64,000 nucleotides of DNA from Intrasporangium calvum DSM 43043 (GCF_000184685.1 NC_014830.1:434001-498000); one strand, 5' to 3'; shown: positions 49,822 to 58,648, counted from the stretch's first letter. The notes: generated by a model not told the origin, from the sequence alone. Numbers and translations are program-made.

Positions 49822-49920
49822 ATGCTGATGACCGAGGGCCTCGCGCTCGGGGCCGGCTGGCTCGTCTTCCTCGGGCTCGTGGGGTTTCTCGCCCACATGC
49901 TCCTCGGCCGGCGTCGATGA
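49822..49920 (+). CDS. 32-aa membrane microprotein
   Basis: MLMTEGLALGAGWLVFLGLV plus 12 residues ending LLGRRR: one transmembrane helix with a positively charged C-terminus. It starts 12 nt after the Rho_N gene and ends in an ATGA overlap with the lipoprotein gene. High GC3 supports coding. Confidence 0.65.
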   Translation: MLMTEGLALGAGWLVFLGLVGFLAHMLLGRRR

Positions 49921-50354
49921 GGGCGGCGCGGTGGCCGCTCGCAGCGTGCCTGGTGCTCGCCGGCTGCGTCGCCCCGGCGGCCGACACCGGTGCCTTCGAG
50001 CACAACGCCCTGGGCGCGCTCGAGTCCGCCGTCTCGACCGCTCGGGTGGCGGCCGTGGCGCTGGACGCCCGCGCGAGGGACCGCGTCACGTTCGCCTACG
50101 CCAACACGGTCGTCACCGAGGCGGAGGACGCGATCGACCCGATCGTGGCGAGCTTCGGAGTCGTCGACCCACCTGACCGCAGCGTCGACCCCTTGCGGAG
50201 GGAGGTGCTCGACCACCTCGGCGAGACCGGTGACCTGCTGGCCGAAGCGCGGATCGCCGTGCGGCGCGGTGACGTCCGCGCCATGACCGACCTCGCCGCC
50301 GGGCTCCGGCGGGTCGCCGACGGCATGGATCAGCAGGCCGAGGAGCTCTCGTGA
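49917..50354 (+). CDS. Lipoprotein, unknown function
   Basis: A 145-aa lipoprotein: signal peptide MRAARWPLAACLVLAGC with lipobox LAGC. The mature domain is a mostly helical, Ala/Val/Asp-rich bundle (GALESAVSTARVAAVALDAR, EVLDHLGETGDLLAEARIAV). It is coupled to its neighbours on both sides (ATGA with the 32-aa gene, GTGA with the NRAMP gene). This suggests a cell-surface partner of the transporter; no motif gives a function. Confidence 0.78.
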   Translation: MRAARWPLAACLVLAGCVAPAADTGAFEHNALGALESAVSTARVAAVALDARARDRVTFAYANTVVTEAEDAIDPIVASFGVVDPPDRSVDPLRREVLDHLGETGDLLAEARIAVRRGDVRAMTDLAAGLRRVADGMDQQAEELS

Positions 50355-51580
50355 AGAAGCTCTTCGCCATCGCGCTGGGGATCCTCACGGCCATCGGTGG
50401 CTTCGTCGACATCGGGGACCTCGTTGCCAACGGGCTCGTCGGCGCCCGCTTCGGGATGTCGCTCGCGTGGGTCGTCGTCGTCGGCATCGTGGGGATCTGT
50501 GTCTTCGCCGAGATGAGCGGGAGGGTGGCGGCCGTCAGCGGGCGCGCGACCTTCGACCTCATCCGGGAGCGCCTCGGGCCCCGGGTCGGGCTGCTCAACC
50601 TCGCTGCCTCGATGGCGGTCACGCTGTTGACCTACACGGCGGAGATCGGTGGTGTGGCGCTCGCCCTGGAGCTGGCGACCAGCGTCAACCCGTACCTCTG
50701 GATCCCCGTGGTCGGAGCGGCGGTCTGGCTCGTCCTCTGGCGGGTGCGCTTCTCGTTGCTGGAGAACGCCTTCGGCCTCGCCGGCCTCGCCCTCATCGTC
50801 TTCGCCGTCGCGCTCTGGCAGCTCGGCCCGGACTGGTCGGCGCTCTGGGAGTCGGCGAGCCGACCCGCGCTGCCGGAGGGCGAGAGCCGGGCCGTCTACT
50901 TCTACTACGCCATCGCCCTGTTCGGGGCGGCGATGACCCCCTACGAGGTGTTCTTCTTCTCGAGCGGGGGCGTCGAGGAGGGCTGGACCGAGAAGGATCT
51001 CGGCGTCATGCGGGCCAACGTCTTCATCGGCTTCCCGCTGGGTGGCCTGCTGTCGCTCGCCATCGCCGCGACCGCTGCGGTCACCTTCCTCCCGCAGGGG
51101 ATCCAGGTGGACAGCCTGAGCCAGATCGGCCTGCCCGTCGGGCTCGCCCTGGGCAAGCTCGGCCTGGCCTTCCTGCTCCTCGGCTTCTTCGCCGCCACGT
51201 TCGGGGCCGCGTGCGAGACCGGCCTCTCCGTCGGCTACAGCATCTCGCAGTACTTCGGCTGGCAGTGGGGGAAGTTCGTCGAGCCGCTCCGCGCAGCCCG
51301 CTTCCACACCGTGGTGCTGCTCAGCACCATCATCGGGGTGGGCGTCCTCCTCACGACCGTGGACCCGATCATGCTGACCGAGTACTCCATCGTCTTCAGT
51401 GCCGTGGCGCTGCCACTCACCTACTTCCCCATCCTCGTCGTCGCGAACGACCGGACCTACATGGGGAACCACACGAACGGGCGGCTCGCCAACACCCTCG
51501 GCACGATCTACCTGTTCATCGTGGGCGTGGCCGCCGTCGCGGCGATCCCGCTCATGGTCCTGACGAGAGCGGGGCAGTGA
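50351..51580 (+). CDS. NRAMP-family divalent metal transporter with altered site motifs
   Basis: A 409-aa, roughly eleven-helix protein of the NRAMP/LeuT fold. The helix-1 motif normally DPGN reads DIGD (GGFVDIGDLVANG, residue ~19). The helix-6 motif normally MPH reads TPY (FGAAMTPYEVFFFS, residue ~195). Classic Mn/Fe NRAMPs need the Asn, Met and His of these motifs; loss of the Met is reported in NRAMP-related magnesium transporters. This protein therefore probably carries a harder ion such as Mg2+, or another substrate. GTG at 50351 overlaps the lipoprotein stop. A PRC-barrel gene follows one base later. Confidence 0.85.
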   Translation: MKKLFAIALGILTAIGGFVDIGDLVANGLVGARFGMSLAWVVVVGIVGICVFAEMSGRVAAVSGRATFDLIRERLGPRVGLLNLAASMAVTLLTYTAEIGGVALALELATSVNPYLWIPVVGAAVWLVLWRVRFSLLENAFGLAGLALIVFAVALWQLGPDWSALWESASRPALPEGESRAVYFYYAIALFGAAMTPYEVFFFSSGGVEEGWTEKDLGVMRANVFIGFPLGGLLSLAIAATAAVTFLPQGIQVDSLSQIGLPVGLALGKLGLAFLLLGFFAATFGAACETGLSVGYSISQYFGWQWGKFVEPLRAARFHTVVLLSTIIGVGVLLTTVDPIMLTEYSIVFSAVALPLTYFPILVVANDRTYMGNHTNGRLANTLGTIYLFIVGVAAVAAIPLMVLTRAGQ

Positions 51581-51581
51581 C

Positions 51582-52397
51582 GTGGCCGACGACCACCTGG
51601 ACCTCGTCCTTCGCGTGCTGGACCACCAGATCCTCGGCCCGGACCGGGAGCTGGTCGGCAAGGTCGACGACCTGGAGCTCACCCCCACGGAGTCGGGACT
51701 GGCCGTGACCGGTGTCGTCGTCGGACCGGGAGGGCTCAGCCAGCGGCTGCCCGGGCGGCTCGGTGACTGGGTCGCCGCCGTGTGGCGACGACTGTCGAGC
51801 AGCTCGGACCCCCAGCCGGTCGTCGTGCCGATCGTCCACGTCGCCGACCTCGGGTCGGGCGTCGTGCTGACCGGCCGCGCCGCGACAGCGCTCCAGCGCT
51901 CGTTCGGCCTCGAGCAGTGGCTGCGTCAGTACGTCGTCTCCCGGATTCCCGGTGCCAAGGGCGGCGAGGAGGACCGGGCACCGGACTCGGATGAGTCACC
52001 AAGCCGGGACGAGCCCCTCGTCAACCTCACCGACCCGCCGACCCGCCCGCCCGGCCCGCACACCCGGTGGCTCAGCCAGCTGCTCGGAGCCCCGGTGGTG
52101 GACGAGTCGGGCCGCCACCTCGGCAGCCTCATCGAGCTGCACTGCGGCATCGGCAACGAGCGCTGGACGGTGACCCACCTGCAGGTCACCCGTTCTCCGC
52201 TCGGCACTGAGCTGGGCTACCACGCCGACCCCGACCAGGGCCCGGTGGTGCTCCAGCGGGCGTTCCGCCGCCTCCAGCGCCACGACCTGCTCATCGCCGT
52301 GGGCGAGGTCCGAGAGATCGACACCGAGCCGCCGAGGGTCGTCGTGGAGACCCGGGACGACCGGCGACACCCCCACCACGACGCGGCGGCTCCCTGA
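51582..52397 (+). CDS. PRC-barrel-like protein (two halves)
   Basis: A 271-aa cytosolic protein with two PRC-barrel-like segments: LDHQILGPDRELVGKVDDLELT at residues ~14-35 and LLGAPVVDESGRHLGSLIEL near ~165-185. They are joined by a polar Pro/Asp-rich linker. PRC-barrels in this setting often regulate membrane partners. It starts (GTG 51582) one base after the NRAMP stop and probably controls that transporter, or reports its substrate level. C-terminal HPHHD residues could bind metal. Confidence 0.75.
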   Translation: MADDHLDLVLRVLDHQILGPDRELVGKVDDLELTPTESGLAVTGVVVGPGGLSQRLPGRLGDWVAAVWRRLSSSSDPQPVVVPIVHVADLGSGVVLTGRAATALQRSFGLEQWLRQYVVSRIPGAKGGEEDRAPDSDESPSRDEPLVNLTDPPTRPPGPHTRWLSQLLGAPVVDESGRHLGSLIELHCGIGNERWTVTHLQVTRSPLGTELGYHADPDQGPVVLQRAFRRLQRHDLLIAVGEVREIDTEPPRVVVETRDDRRHPHHDAAAP

Positions 52398-52406
52398 CCC
52401 GGGGAC

Positions 52407-52429
52407 CGAGCCCAGCGGCATACGACATC
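52407..52429 (+). repeat. Family A monomer between PRC-barrel and FAD-Rieske genes
   Basis: CGAGCCCAGCGGCATACGAC plus ATC, the most complete single copy. It lies 10 bases after the PRC-barrel stop. Confidence 0.88.
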
Positions 52430-52453
52430 ACGGCCCCTTGGAAAGGCAGCGAC

Positions 52454-53875
52454 ATGAGCACCCACGAAGGCACCCACGGCAGCGTCTGGCTCGACGACCC
52501 CGGCCGGCGGCGGCAACCGGCATCCCCCCTGGTCGGGGACGCCGAGGCGGACGTGGTCGTCGTCGGCGCCGGCATCACGGGGCTCACCACGGCCCTGCTC
52601 GCGGCGCGCGACGGCAACCGGGTCGTCGTCCTCGAGGCCCGCCGGGTCGGCGACGGCACGACCGGCTACACGACGGGCAAGGTCACCGCCCAGCACTCCC
52701 TCATCTACGCGCACCTCGTCGAGTGGGCGGGCGCGGACCGCGCGCGACAGTACGCCGACGCGAACCGGGCCGGCATCGACCTCGTCGCGCAGCTCGTCGA
52801 GGAGCTCCGGATCGACTGCTCGCTGACCCGCGCCGACGCCCTCGTCTACACGACCTCCGAGGACTCCCACAAGATCCGGGCCATGGAGGACGAGGCGGTG
52901 GCGGCACGGCGGCTCGGCCTGCCGGCCTCGCTCGTCGGCGAGTCCGGCCTGCCCTTCCCGATCACCGCGGGGGTCAGCTTCACCGACCAGCTGCACCTGC
53001 ACCCGCGCCGCTACCTCGACGGGCTCGCCGACGCCGTCGTCGCGGCCGGAGGGGTCATCCACGAGCAGACGCGCGTCACCGGCGTGACCGAGGAGCGCGG
53101 CCACGTCGTCGTGGAGGCCGACGGCGGAAAGGTCACGGCCACGAGCGCCGTCATCGCGACGCTCCTGCCGTTCGGCCTCGTCGGTGGCTACTTCGCCCGG
53201 ACCCGCCCGACCATGTCCTACGGCCTCGCGGTGCGACTGCGCGGCGCGGCCCCCGCGGCCATGACGATCTCCGTCGACGACCCCACGCGGTCGACGCGGC
53301 CCTGGCCGGACGGAGGGCCCGGTGGCCTCATCGTCGTCGGGGGCGGCCACGAGGTCGGAGCGGACGTCGACACCGAGGGCCGGTACGCGGAGCTCGAGGC
53401 GTGGGCCCGGGCGACCTTCGACGTGGCCGAGCTGTCCCACCGGTGGAGTGCCCACGACTACACCACGCCCGACCGGGTGCCCTACATCGGGCGACCACCC
53501 CTGCACCGGAACGTCTACGTTGCAACCGGGTTCGGCAAGTGGGGGCTGGCCAACGGCAGTGCCGCCGGCCTCGCCATCAGCCACCTCATCGCCGGCCACG
53601 ACACCCCGTGGCTGCCGATCTTCGATGCGGGCCGCATCGAGGGCGTGCGGTCCGTGCCCACGCTCGTCGGTGGCAACGTCAAGGTGGCCGCCGAGCTCGT
53701 CACGGGGGAGCTGCGGCGCGAGGCGCCCCGGTGCTCCCACATGGGGTGCCGCCTCCGGTGGAACGACGCCGAGGAGACCTGGGACTGCCACTGCCACGGC
53801 TCACGCTTCGCCTCGGACGGTCAGGTCCTCGCGGGCCCGGCGGTCACGCCGGTCGACGTCGGTGCGGACGGGTAG
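52454..53875 (+). CDS. FAD-dependent oxidoreductase with C-terminal Rieske domain
   Basis: A 473-aa protein. The N-terminal DAO-type flavoprotein has VVVVGAGITGLTTALLAARDG and VVVLEARRVGDGTTGYTTGK. The C-terminal [2Fe-2S] Rieske motif is CSHMGC...CHCHGSRF (C-x-H and C-x2-H ligands). Similar fusions run about 510-520 residues. Here only about seven residues separate the flavoprotein end (VKVAAELVTGEL) from CSHMGC, so the first strands of the Rieske fold seem shortened or lost. It probably passes electrons from an amine/hydroxy-acid substrate to the cluster. The GGAAAGG site supports ATG 52454; the GH13 gene follows in 9 bp. Confidence 0.87.
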   Translation: MSTHEGTHGSVWLDDPGRRRQPASPLVGDAEADVVVVGAGITGLTTALLAARDGNRVVVLEARRVGDGTTGYTTGKVTAQHSLIYAHLVEWAGADRARQYADANRAGIDLVAQLVEELRIDCSLTRADALVYTTSEDSHKIRAMEDEAVAARRLGLPASLVGESGLPFPITAGVSFTDQLHLHPRRYLDGLADAVVAAGGVIHEQTRVTGVTEERGHVVVEADGGKVTATSAVIATLLPFGLVGGYFARTRPTMSYGLAVRLRGAAPAAMTISVDDPTRSTRPWPDGGPGGLIVVGGGHEVGADVDTEGRYAELEAWARATFDVAELSHRWSAHDYTTPDRVPYIGRPPLHRNVYVATGFGKWGLANGSAAGLAISHLIAGHDTPWLPIFDAGRIEGVRSVPTLVGGNVKVAAELVTGELRREAPRCSHMGCRLRWNDAEETWDCHCHGSRFASDGQVLAGPAVTPVDVGADG

Positions 53876-53884
53876 GGCTTCCCG

Positions 53885-55540
53885 GTGACCGCACGGTGGT
53901 ATCGCAGCGGAGTCATCTACAGCCTCGACGTCCGCCTCTTCCAGGACTCGAACGGCGACGGGATCGGTGACCTCGCGGGTCTGACGAGCCGGCTCGACCA
54001 CCTCAGCCGGCTCGGCGTCAGCATCCTCTGGCTCAACCCGATCCACCCGACGCCGTTCAAGGACGGGGGCTACGACGTCGCTGACTACTACGACGTCGAT
54101 CCCGCGCTCGGCAACCTGGGCGACTTCGCGGAGTTCATGGCCGAGTGCGACGAGCGGGGCATCCGGGTCATGCTCGACCTCGTCCTCAACCACACGAGCG
54201 ACGAGCACCCGTGGTTCCAGGCGGCCCGGTCGGACCCCGACTCGCCCTACCGGGACTGGTACGTCTGGTCCGAGGAGGAACCGCCCGACCGCGACCAGGG
54301 GATGGTCTTCCCCGGGGTCCAGGAGTCGACCTGGAGCTACGACGAGACCGCAGGCGCCTGGTACCACCACCGGTTCTACGCCTTCCAGCCCGACCTCAAC
54401 GTGCTCAACCCGCAGGTGCGCTCCGAGATGAAGAAGATCGTCACCTTCTGGGAGCGCCTCGGGGTGAGCGGGTTCCGGCTCGACGGCGCCCCCTTCCTCA
54501 TCGAGAAGACGACGGCGGAAGGCGGCGCGGGCCGGGACCACGGGTTCCTCGTCGAGCTGCGGGACCGGCTGTCGTGGCTGCGGGGCGACGCGGTGTTCCT
54601 CGCCGAGGCCCACGTCCCGAACGACCAGCTGCTCGAGTTCTTCGGGGACGCCGACGGCGCGGCCAGCCGGGTCCAGATGCTCTTCGCCTTCCGCCTAAAC
54701 GAGGCGCTGATGCTCTCCTTGGCCCGCCAGGCGGCCGGCGCCATCGAGGATGCCCTGACGGGGCTGCCCCCGCTGCCACGGAACGCCGCGTGGGCCACCT
54801 TCCTGCGCAACCACGACGAGGTCGACCTGTCCCAGCTCACCGGGGAGGAGCGGGCTGACGTGTTCGCCGCGTTCGGCCCCGAGCCGGACCACCAGCTCTA
54901 CGAGCGGGGCATTCGCCGCCGGCTCGCGCCGATGCTCGGGGGTGACGAGGCCCGGCTGCGCCTCGCCTACAGCCTGCAGTTCACGATGCCCGGCACCCCG
55001 GTGCTGCGCTACGGCGACGAGATCGGGATGGGGGAGAATCTCGACCTGCCGGAGCGGGACGCGATCCGGACGCCGATGCAGTGGTCGGGCACCGAGAACG
55101 GCGGTTTCTCGACCGCGCGGCAGGACCGGCTCATCCGTCCCGTCGTCGACCTCCCGCCCTTCGGCTTCAAGGAGGTCAACGTCACCGACCAGCGGCTCGA
55201 GCCGAACTCGCTGCTGACGTGGTTCGAGCGGATGCTCCACACCCTCCGGGAGTGCGAGGAGATCGGCGCCGGCACGCATCGGATCATCGGCGGCCCGCCG
55301 CCCGCGGTCCTCGTGCACGTGGCGGAGGGGCCGACGGGGGTCGTCATGTTCGTCCACAACCTGGGTGACACGCCGCAGCACCTCGAGCTCGACGATGTCC
55401 CGCTGGGGGAGCAGCCACCCGTCGAGGTGTTCTCCGACCATCCCTACGAGGGCGAGCTCGACCCCACCCGGCTCGACGTCGCGCCCTACGGCTTCCGATG
55501 GCTCCGCCTCCGCCGCTCCCACGGTCCCGCTCCCGGCTGA
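53885..55540 (+). CDS. GH13 alpha-amylase family enzyme (trehalose-synthase-like)
   Basis: A 551-aa (beta/alpha)8 glycosidase. Region I is MLDLVLNHTSDEHPWF, region II GFRLDGAPFL (nucleophile Asp), region III VFLAEAHVPN (acid/base Glu) and region IV FLRNHDEVDL. The YDVADYYDVDPALGNLGDF and RIRTPMQWS-like (DAIRTPMQWSG) blocks point to the GH13_16 trehalose synthase / oligo-glucosidase group. It would isomerise or hydrolyse alpha-glucosides in the cytosol. Start GTG 53885 follows TAGGGC by 6 nt. A second, more standard GH13_16 protein lies at the right end of the window. Exact activity cannot be read. Confidence 0.88.
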   Translation: MTARWYRSGVIYSLDVRLFQDSNGDGIGDLAGLTSRLDHLSRLGVSILWLNPIHPTPFKDGGYDVADYYDVDPALGNLGDFAEFMAECDERGIRVMLDLVLNHTSDEHPWFQAARSDPDSPYRDWYVWSEEEPPDRDQGMVFPGVQESTWSYDETAGAWYHHRFYAFQPDLNVLNPQVRSEMKKIVTFWERLGVSGFRLDGAPFLIEKTTAEGGAGRDHGFLVELRDRLSWLRGDAVFLAEAHVPNDQLLEFFGDADGAASRVQMLFAFRLNEALMLSLARQAAGAIEDALTGLPPLPRNAAWATFLRNHDEVDLSQLTGEERADVFAAFGPEPDHQLYERGIRRRLAPMLGGDEARLRLAYSLQFTMPGTPVLRYGDEIGMGENLDLPERDAIRTPMQWSGTENGGFSTARQDRLIRPVVDLPPFGFKEVNVTDQRLEPNSLLTWFERMLHTLRECEEIGAGTHRIIGGPPPAVLVHVAEGPTGVVMFVHNLGDTPQHLELDDVPLGEQPPVEVFSDHPYEGELDPTRLDVAPYGFRWLRLRRSHGPAPG

Positions 55541-55563
55541 CCACGGCCGCAAGGTGGTTCAGC

Positions 55564-55584
55564 CGTATGCCGCTGGGCTCGCTC
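55564..55584 (-). repeat. Family A monomer between convergent GH13 and GH31 genes
   Basis: CGTATGCCGCTGGGCTCGCT plus C, 21 nt identical to 10421-10441, 23 bases after the GH13 stop. Confidence 0.88.
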
Positions 55585-55629
55585 GGCGGGTCGGGTGCCC
55601 GCCCGATCCGGCGGGCAGCGGAGGACGGG

Positions 55630-58047
55630 TCAGACGGCGAGCTCGACGCGGAAGTCGGTGCCGTCGTCGGTGAGCACGAAGCCGCCGTCGGTGGGGGAGA
55701 CCTCGGTGCCGTCGTGTCGGACGGTCGACGGGGTCGCGCCGTGGACGACGAGCCGGAAGGCAGTGCGCCGGAGCTCCGGGTAGCCGCCGCCGGTCACCGA
55801 GGCGAGGAGGGTCACCTCGTCGCCCTCTCGGGTCACGGTGAACGTGGTGGTGCGGTGCGCGCCGTCCCGGGAGGCGAAGGTCAGCCCGTCGTCCTCGACG
55901 AGCCGTGACTCGTAGCGACCCTCGCCGAGTGGGACGAAGAGGTGCAGGTCGATGGAGGCGGGGTGGTACCCGTCGGTCGACGGTGGGGCCTCGGGCCACA
56001 TCGGGACGACCGAGCCGGCGCGCGCGTACAGCGGGATCCGGTCCATCGGGGTGGGGGCGATGACGTAGCTGCGCCCGACGTGCGGCTCGTCGGTGAACCA
56101 GTCGTACCACCCGCCCGCGGGGAGGTAGACCTGTCGGGCGGTCATGCCCGGCTCGTCGACCGGGGCGACGAGCAGGTCCCGGCCGAACAGGTACTCGTCG
56201 TCGATGTCCGCGGCCGCAGACTCGTACTGGAAGTCGAGGACGAGGGGGCGCTGCACCGGCTCGCCGGTCTCCGAGGCGCGGACGAAGGCGGCGTAGATGT
56301 AGGGCATCAGCCGGTAGCGGAGTCGGACCGCGTCGCGGACCAGGTCGTGGACGACCTCACCGAAGGCCCAGGCGTACTGGTCGATGTACCCCGTCTCGGA
56401 GTGGTTGCGGCAGAACGGCGTCAGGGCGCCGTACTGCATCCAGCGGAGGAGGAGCTCGGCGTTCGCGTTGCCCTGGAACCCGCCGATGTCGGCCCCGACG
56501 AAGGGCTGCCCGGAGACACCGAAGCCGCAGCCCATCGTGATGCTCAGCCACAGGTGGTCCCACCGGGACTGGTTGTCGCCCATCCAGTTCGCCGCGTAGC
56601 GCTGGATCCCGGCGAAGCCGGCGCGGGAGAGGATGAAGGTGCGCCGGTCGGGCATGGCCTCGAGGAGCCCCTCCGTCGTTCCCATCGCCATGAGCAGGGC
56701 GTACTGGTTGTGGAACCGCTCGTGCGGGTGCTCGCCGTGGCCGAAGCGCATCGGCTTCGAGGAGATGACCCCGGTCGCCGGCTCGTTCATGTCGTTCCAG
56801 ATGCCGGCGAGCCCGGACTGGACGTGCGCGGCGTTGAGCTCGCCCCACCACGCCCGCGCCTCCTCCGTGGCGAAGTCGGGGAAGGCCGTGTTGCCCGGCC
56901 AGACCTGCCCGATGTAGACGTCGCCGCCCTCGGTGCGACAGAAGAGGTCGCGCTCGAGGCCCTGGTCGAAGACCCAGTAGCCAGGTTCGAGCTTCACCCC
57001 GGGGTCGATGATGGTGATGACCCGGAACCCCTGCTCGCCGAGGCGCTTGACCATGCCAGGGCCGTCCGGGAAGGACTCCGTGTCCCACGTGAACACCCGG
57101 TAGCCGTCCATGTAGTCGATGTCGAGCCAGAGGGCGTCGCAGGGGAAGTCGTCGTCGCGGTGCCGCTGGCCGAGGGCCTCCACCGCAGCCTGGTCGTACT
57201 TGTGCCAGCGGCACTGGTGGTAGCCGAGCGCCCAGATCGGTGGGAGCGACATCCGGCCGGTCAGATCGGTGTAGGCGCGGACGATCGCGGGCATGTGCGG
57301 ACCGGCGAAGACGTACTCGGTGTACTGGCCGCCCTCGAAGGTGATGCGGTACTCGTTCGCCGGCGCGAACTCGTAGTGGCCGCGGTAGCCGTTGTCGACG
57401 AACGACCCGCTCATCTGACCGTGCGGGTAGAGCTGGTGGTAGAAGAACGGCACGGAGACGTAGTACGGGTCGAACTCCGTGCTCGTGCGGTCGCCGCGGG
57501 GGTCGCCGGGCGCCTTGCCGGACGTGAACTCCTGGGAGCCGACCTCGCTAAGGACGTCGTTGTTCCACAGGGTGAAGTCGCGGCCCTTCCGGTCGTTGCG
57601 CCCGCCCTTCTCGCCGAGCCCGAAGATCCGGTCCGCGCCGCCGCACCGACGCCGGAGGGTGAACGTGTCGTTGAGCGTGGCGTAGGCCCAGTAGCGACCG
57701 TCCTCGTCGGCGGCGGTCTCGACCACAGGTGTGCCGTCGGTGCGGTGGACGTCGACGCGGAACGGGTCGAGCCAGAGGGAGACGACCAAGGCCGAGGTGA
57801 CGAGCCGGACCCGGTCGTCGTCCTCCTCGAGCTCGAAGCGGACCGGTTCGGCGAGGGGGTCGACGCAGACGGCGTGGGTCGGCTCCTCGTCGAAGGTCCC
57901 GCCTCGGCTGATCTTGAGGCGCACGACGTCCTCGCGCACGAGGTCGATCCGCAGCTGTTCGGTGTGCACCTGCGCCACCAGGCCGTGAGCGGTCCGCTCG
58001 GTCGAGCTGACCTGCTCGAAACGGATGAAGTGGTCGGTCTGCAGCAT
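55630..58047 (-). CDS. Glycoside hydrolase family 31 (alpha-glucosidase/alpha-xylosidase)
   Basis: An 805-aa GH31 enzyme. The N-terminal beta domain (FDEEPTHAVCV, IFGLGEKGGRNDRKG) precedes the catalytic barrel with PIWALGYHQCRW, LDIDYMDGYRVFTWD, nucleophile region GIWNDMNEPA (Asp), DNQSRWDHLWLSI and FVGADIGGFQGNA. RDLLVAPVDEPG and beta-sandwich domains with VYLPAGGWYDWFTDE follow. It releases glucose (or xylose) from non-reducing ends. The ATG at 58047 is fixed by AGGAGG 6 nt upstream. No signal peptide, so it acts on imported oligosaccharides. It converges with the GH13 gene. Confidence 0.93.
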   Translation of the reverse strand: MLQTDHFIRFEQVSSTERTAHGLVAQVHTEQLRIDLVREDVVRLKISRGGTFDEEPTHAVCVDPLAEPVRFELEEDDDRVRLVTSALVVSLWLDPFRVDVHRTDGTPVVETAADEDGRYWAYATLNDTFTLRRRCGGADRIFGLGEKGGRNDRKGRDFTLWNNDVLSEVGSQEFTSGKAPGDPRGDRTSTEFDPYYVSVPFFYHQLYPHGQMSGSFVDNGYRGHYEFAPANEYRITFEGGQYTEYVFAGPHMPAIVRAYTDLTGRMSLPPIWALGYHQCRWHKYDQAAVEALGQRHRDDDFPCDALWLDIDYMDGYRVFTWDTESFPDGPGMVKRLGEQGFRVITIIDPGVKLEPGYWVFDQGLERDLFCRTEGGDVYIGQVWPGNTAFPDFATEEARAWWGELNAAHVQSGLAGIWNDMNEPATGVISSKPMRFGHGEHPHERFHNQYALLMAMGTTEGLLEAMPDRRTFILSRAGFAGIQRYAANWMGDNQSRWDHLWLSITMGCGFGVSGQPFVGADIGGFQGNANAELLLRWMQYGALTPFCRNHSETGYIDQYAWAFGEVVHDLVRDAVRLRYRLMPYIYAAFVRASETGEPVQRPLVLDFQYESAAADIDDEYLFGRDLLVAPVDEPGMTARQVYLPAGGWYDWFTDEPHVGRSYVIAPTPMDRIPLYARAGSVVPMWPEAPPSTDGYHPASIDLHLFVPLGEGRYESRLVEDDGLTFASRDGAHRTTTFTVTREGDEVTLLASVTGGGYPELRRTAFRLVVHGATPSTVRHDGTEVSPTDGGFVLTDDGTDFRVELAV

Positions 58048-58135
58048 GTGGTCCTCCTGGGCCCGCCGGGGGCCGGTAGGGGTCGGAGTCTGCCGTTCCA
58101 ACGTATCCCGGTCACTCCTCCGTCGCCGACCGGAG

Positions 58136-58177
58136 TCGATGTGATCGATCGGCCTGCACCTCGATCGATCACATCGA
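58136..58177. promoter_or_regulatory. Perfect 16-bp inverted repeat upstream of GH31
   Basis: TCGATGTGATCGATCG (58136-58151) and CGATCGATCACATCGA (58162-58177), loop of 10. It lies about 90 bp upstream of GH31 and just after the DUF6098 stop. It may terminate the DUF6098 transcript or bind a GH31 regulator. Confidence 0.7.
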
Positions 58178-58216
58178 ACGCCGGGGTCAGCGGGTCAGGC
58201 TCGGGTCAGGCTCGGG

Positions 58217-58648
58217 TCAGGCCGGCTTCGGCTCGCTCAGGCCGGAGCCGTGGAAGCGGGTGCGATAGACCTCCGCCGCCGTCTCGAGCGCCTCGGGCCC
58301 GACCCAGCCGAGCGCTTCGACCGCCCCGATCAGGGGCTCATGGCTGGGCCCGGAGCCGACGACGACGCCGGTCAGCAGCCACAGCCGTTCGTCGGAGTCC
58401 GGACCGCGCTGTTCGACGTGGTCGAGGCAGCTGCACAGCCGCCGGGCGACCCAGTCCTCGTCCGGACGGGTCCACCAGGGCTCCGGGGTCAGGCCGCTCG
58501 CGGGAAGGCCGGGCAGTGCGACCTCCGCCTCGATGTCCAGGGCGGGATGCTCGGCGTCCGGGCCGGGTCCGGCGGAATGGCGCACGTAGAGGGGCGCCCG
58601 GAGCCGGGCCAGCTCGACCACCTCGTCGAAGGTCGCAATGGTGTCCAC
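58217..58648 (-). CDS. DUF6098 family protein
   Basis: A 143-aa cytosolic protein: VDTIATFDEVVELARLRAPL, YVRHSAGPGPDAEHPALDIE, the block TPEPWWTRPDEDWVARRLC, and WLLTGVVVGSGPSHEPLIG. It matches the DUF6098 pattern; function unknown. GTG at 58648 is chosen because AAGGAG lies 5 nt upstream and the family begins here; the upstream in-frame ATG falls in repeat-flanked non-coding DNA. Monocistronic between the giant ABC gene and GH31. Confidence 0.8.
   Translation of the reverse strand: MDTIATFDEVVELARLRAPLYVRHSAGPGPDAEHPALDIEAEVALPGLPASGLTPEPWWTRPDEDWVARRLCSCLDHVEQRGPDSDERLWLLTGVVVGSGPSHEPLIGAVEALGWVGPEALETAAEVYRTRFHGSGLSEPKPA

Noticed and set aside
53870-53875. GGGTAG before the GH13 gene as a sigma-B promoter
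   Set aside because: It includes the stop codon of the previous gene and lacks a convincing -35.
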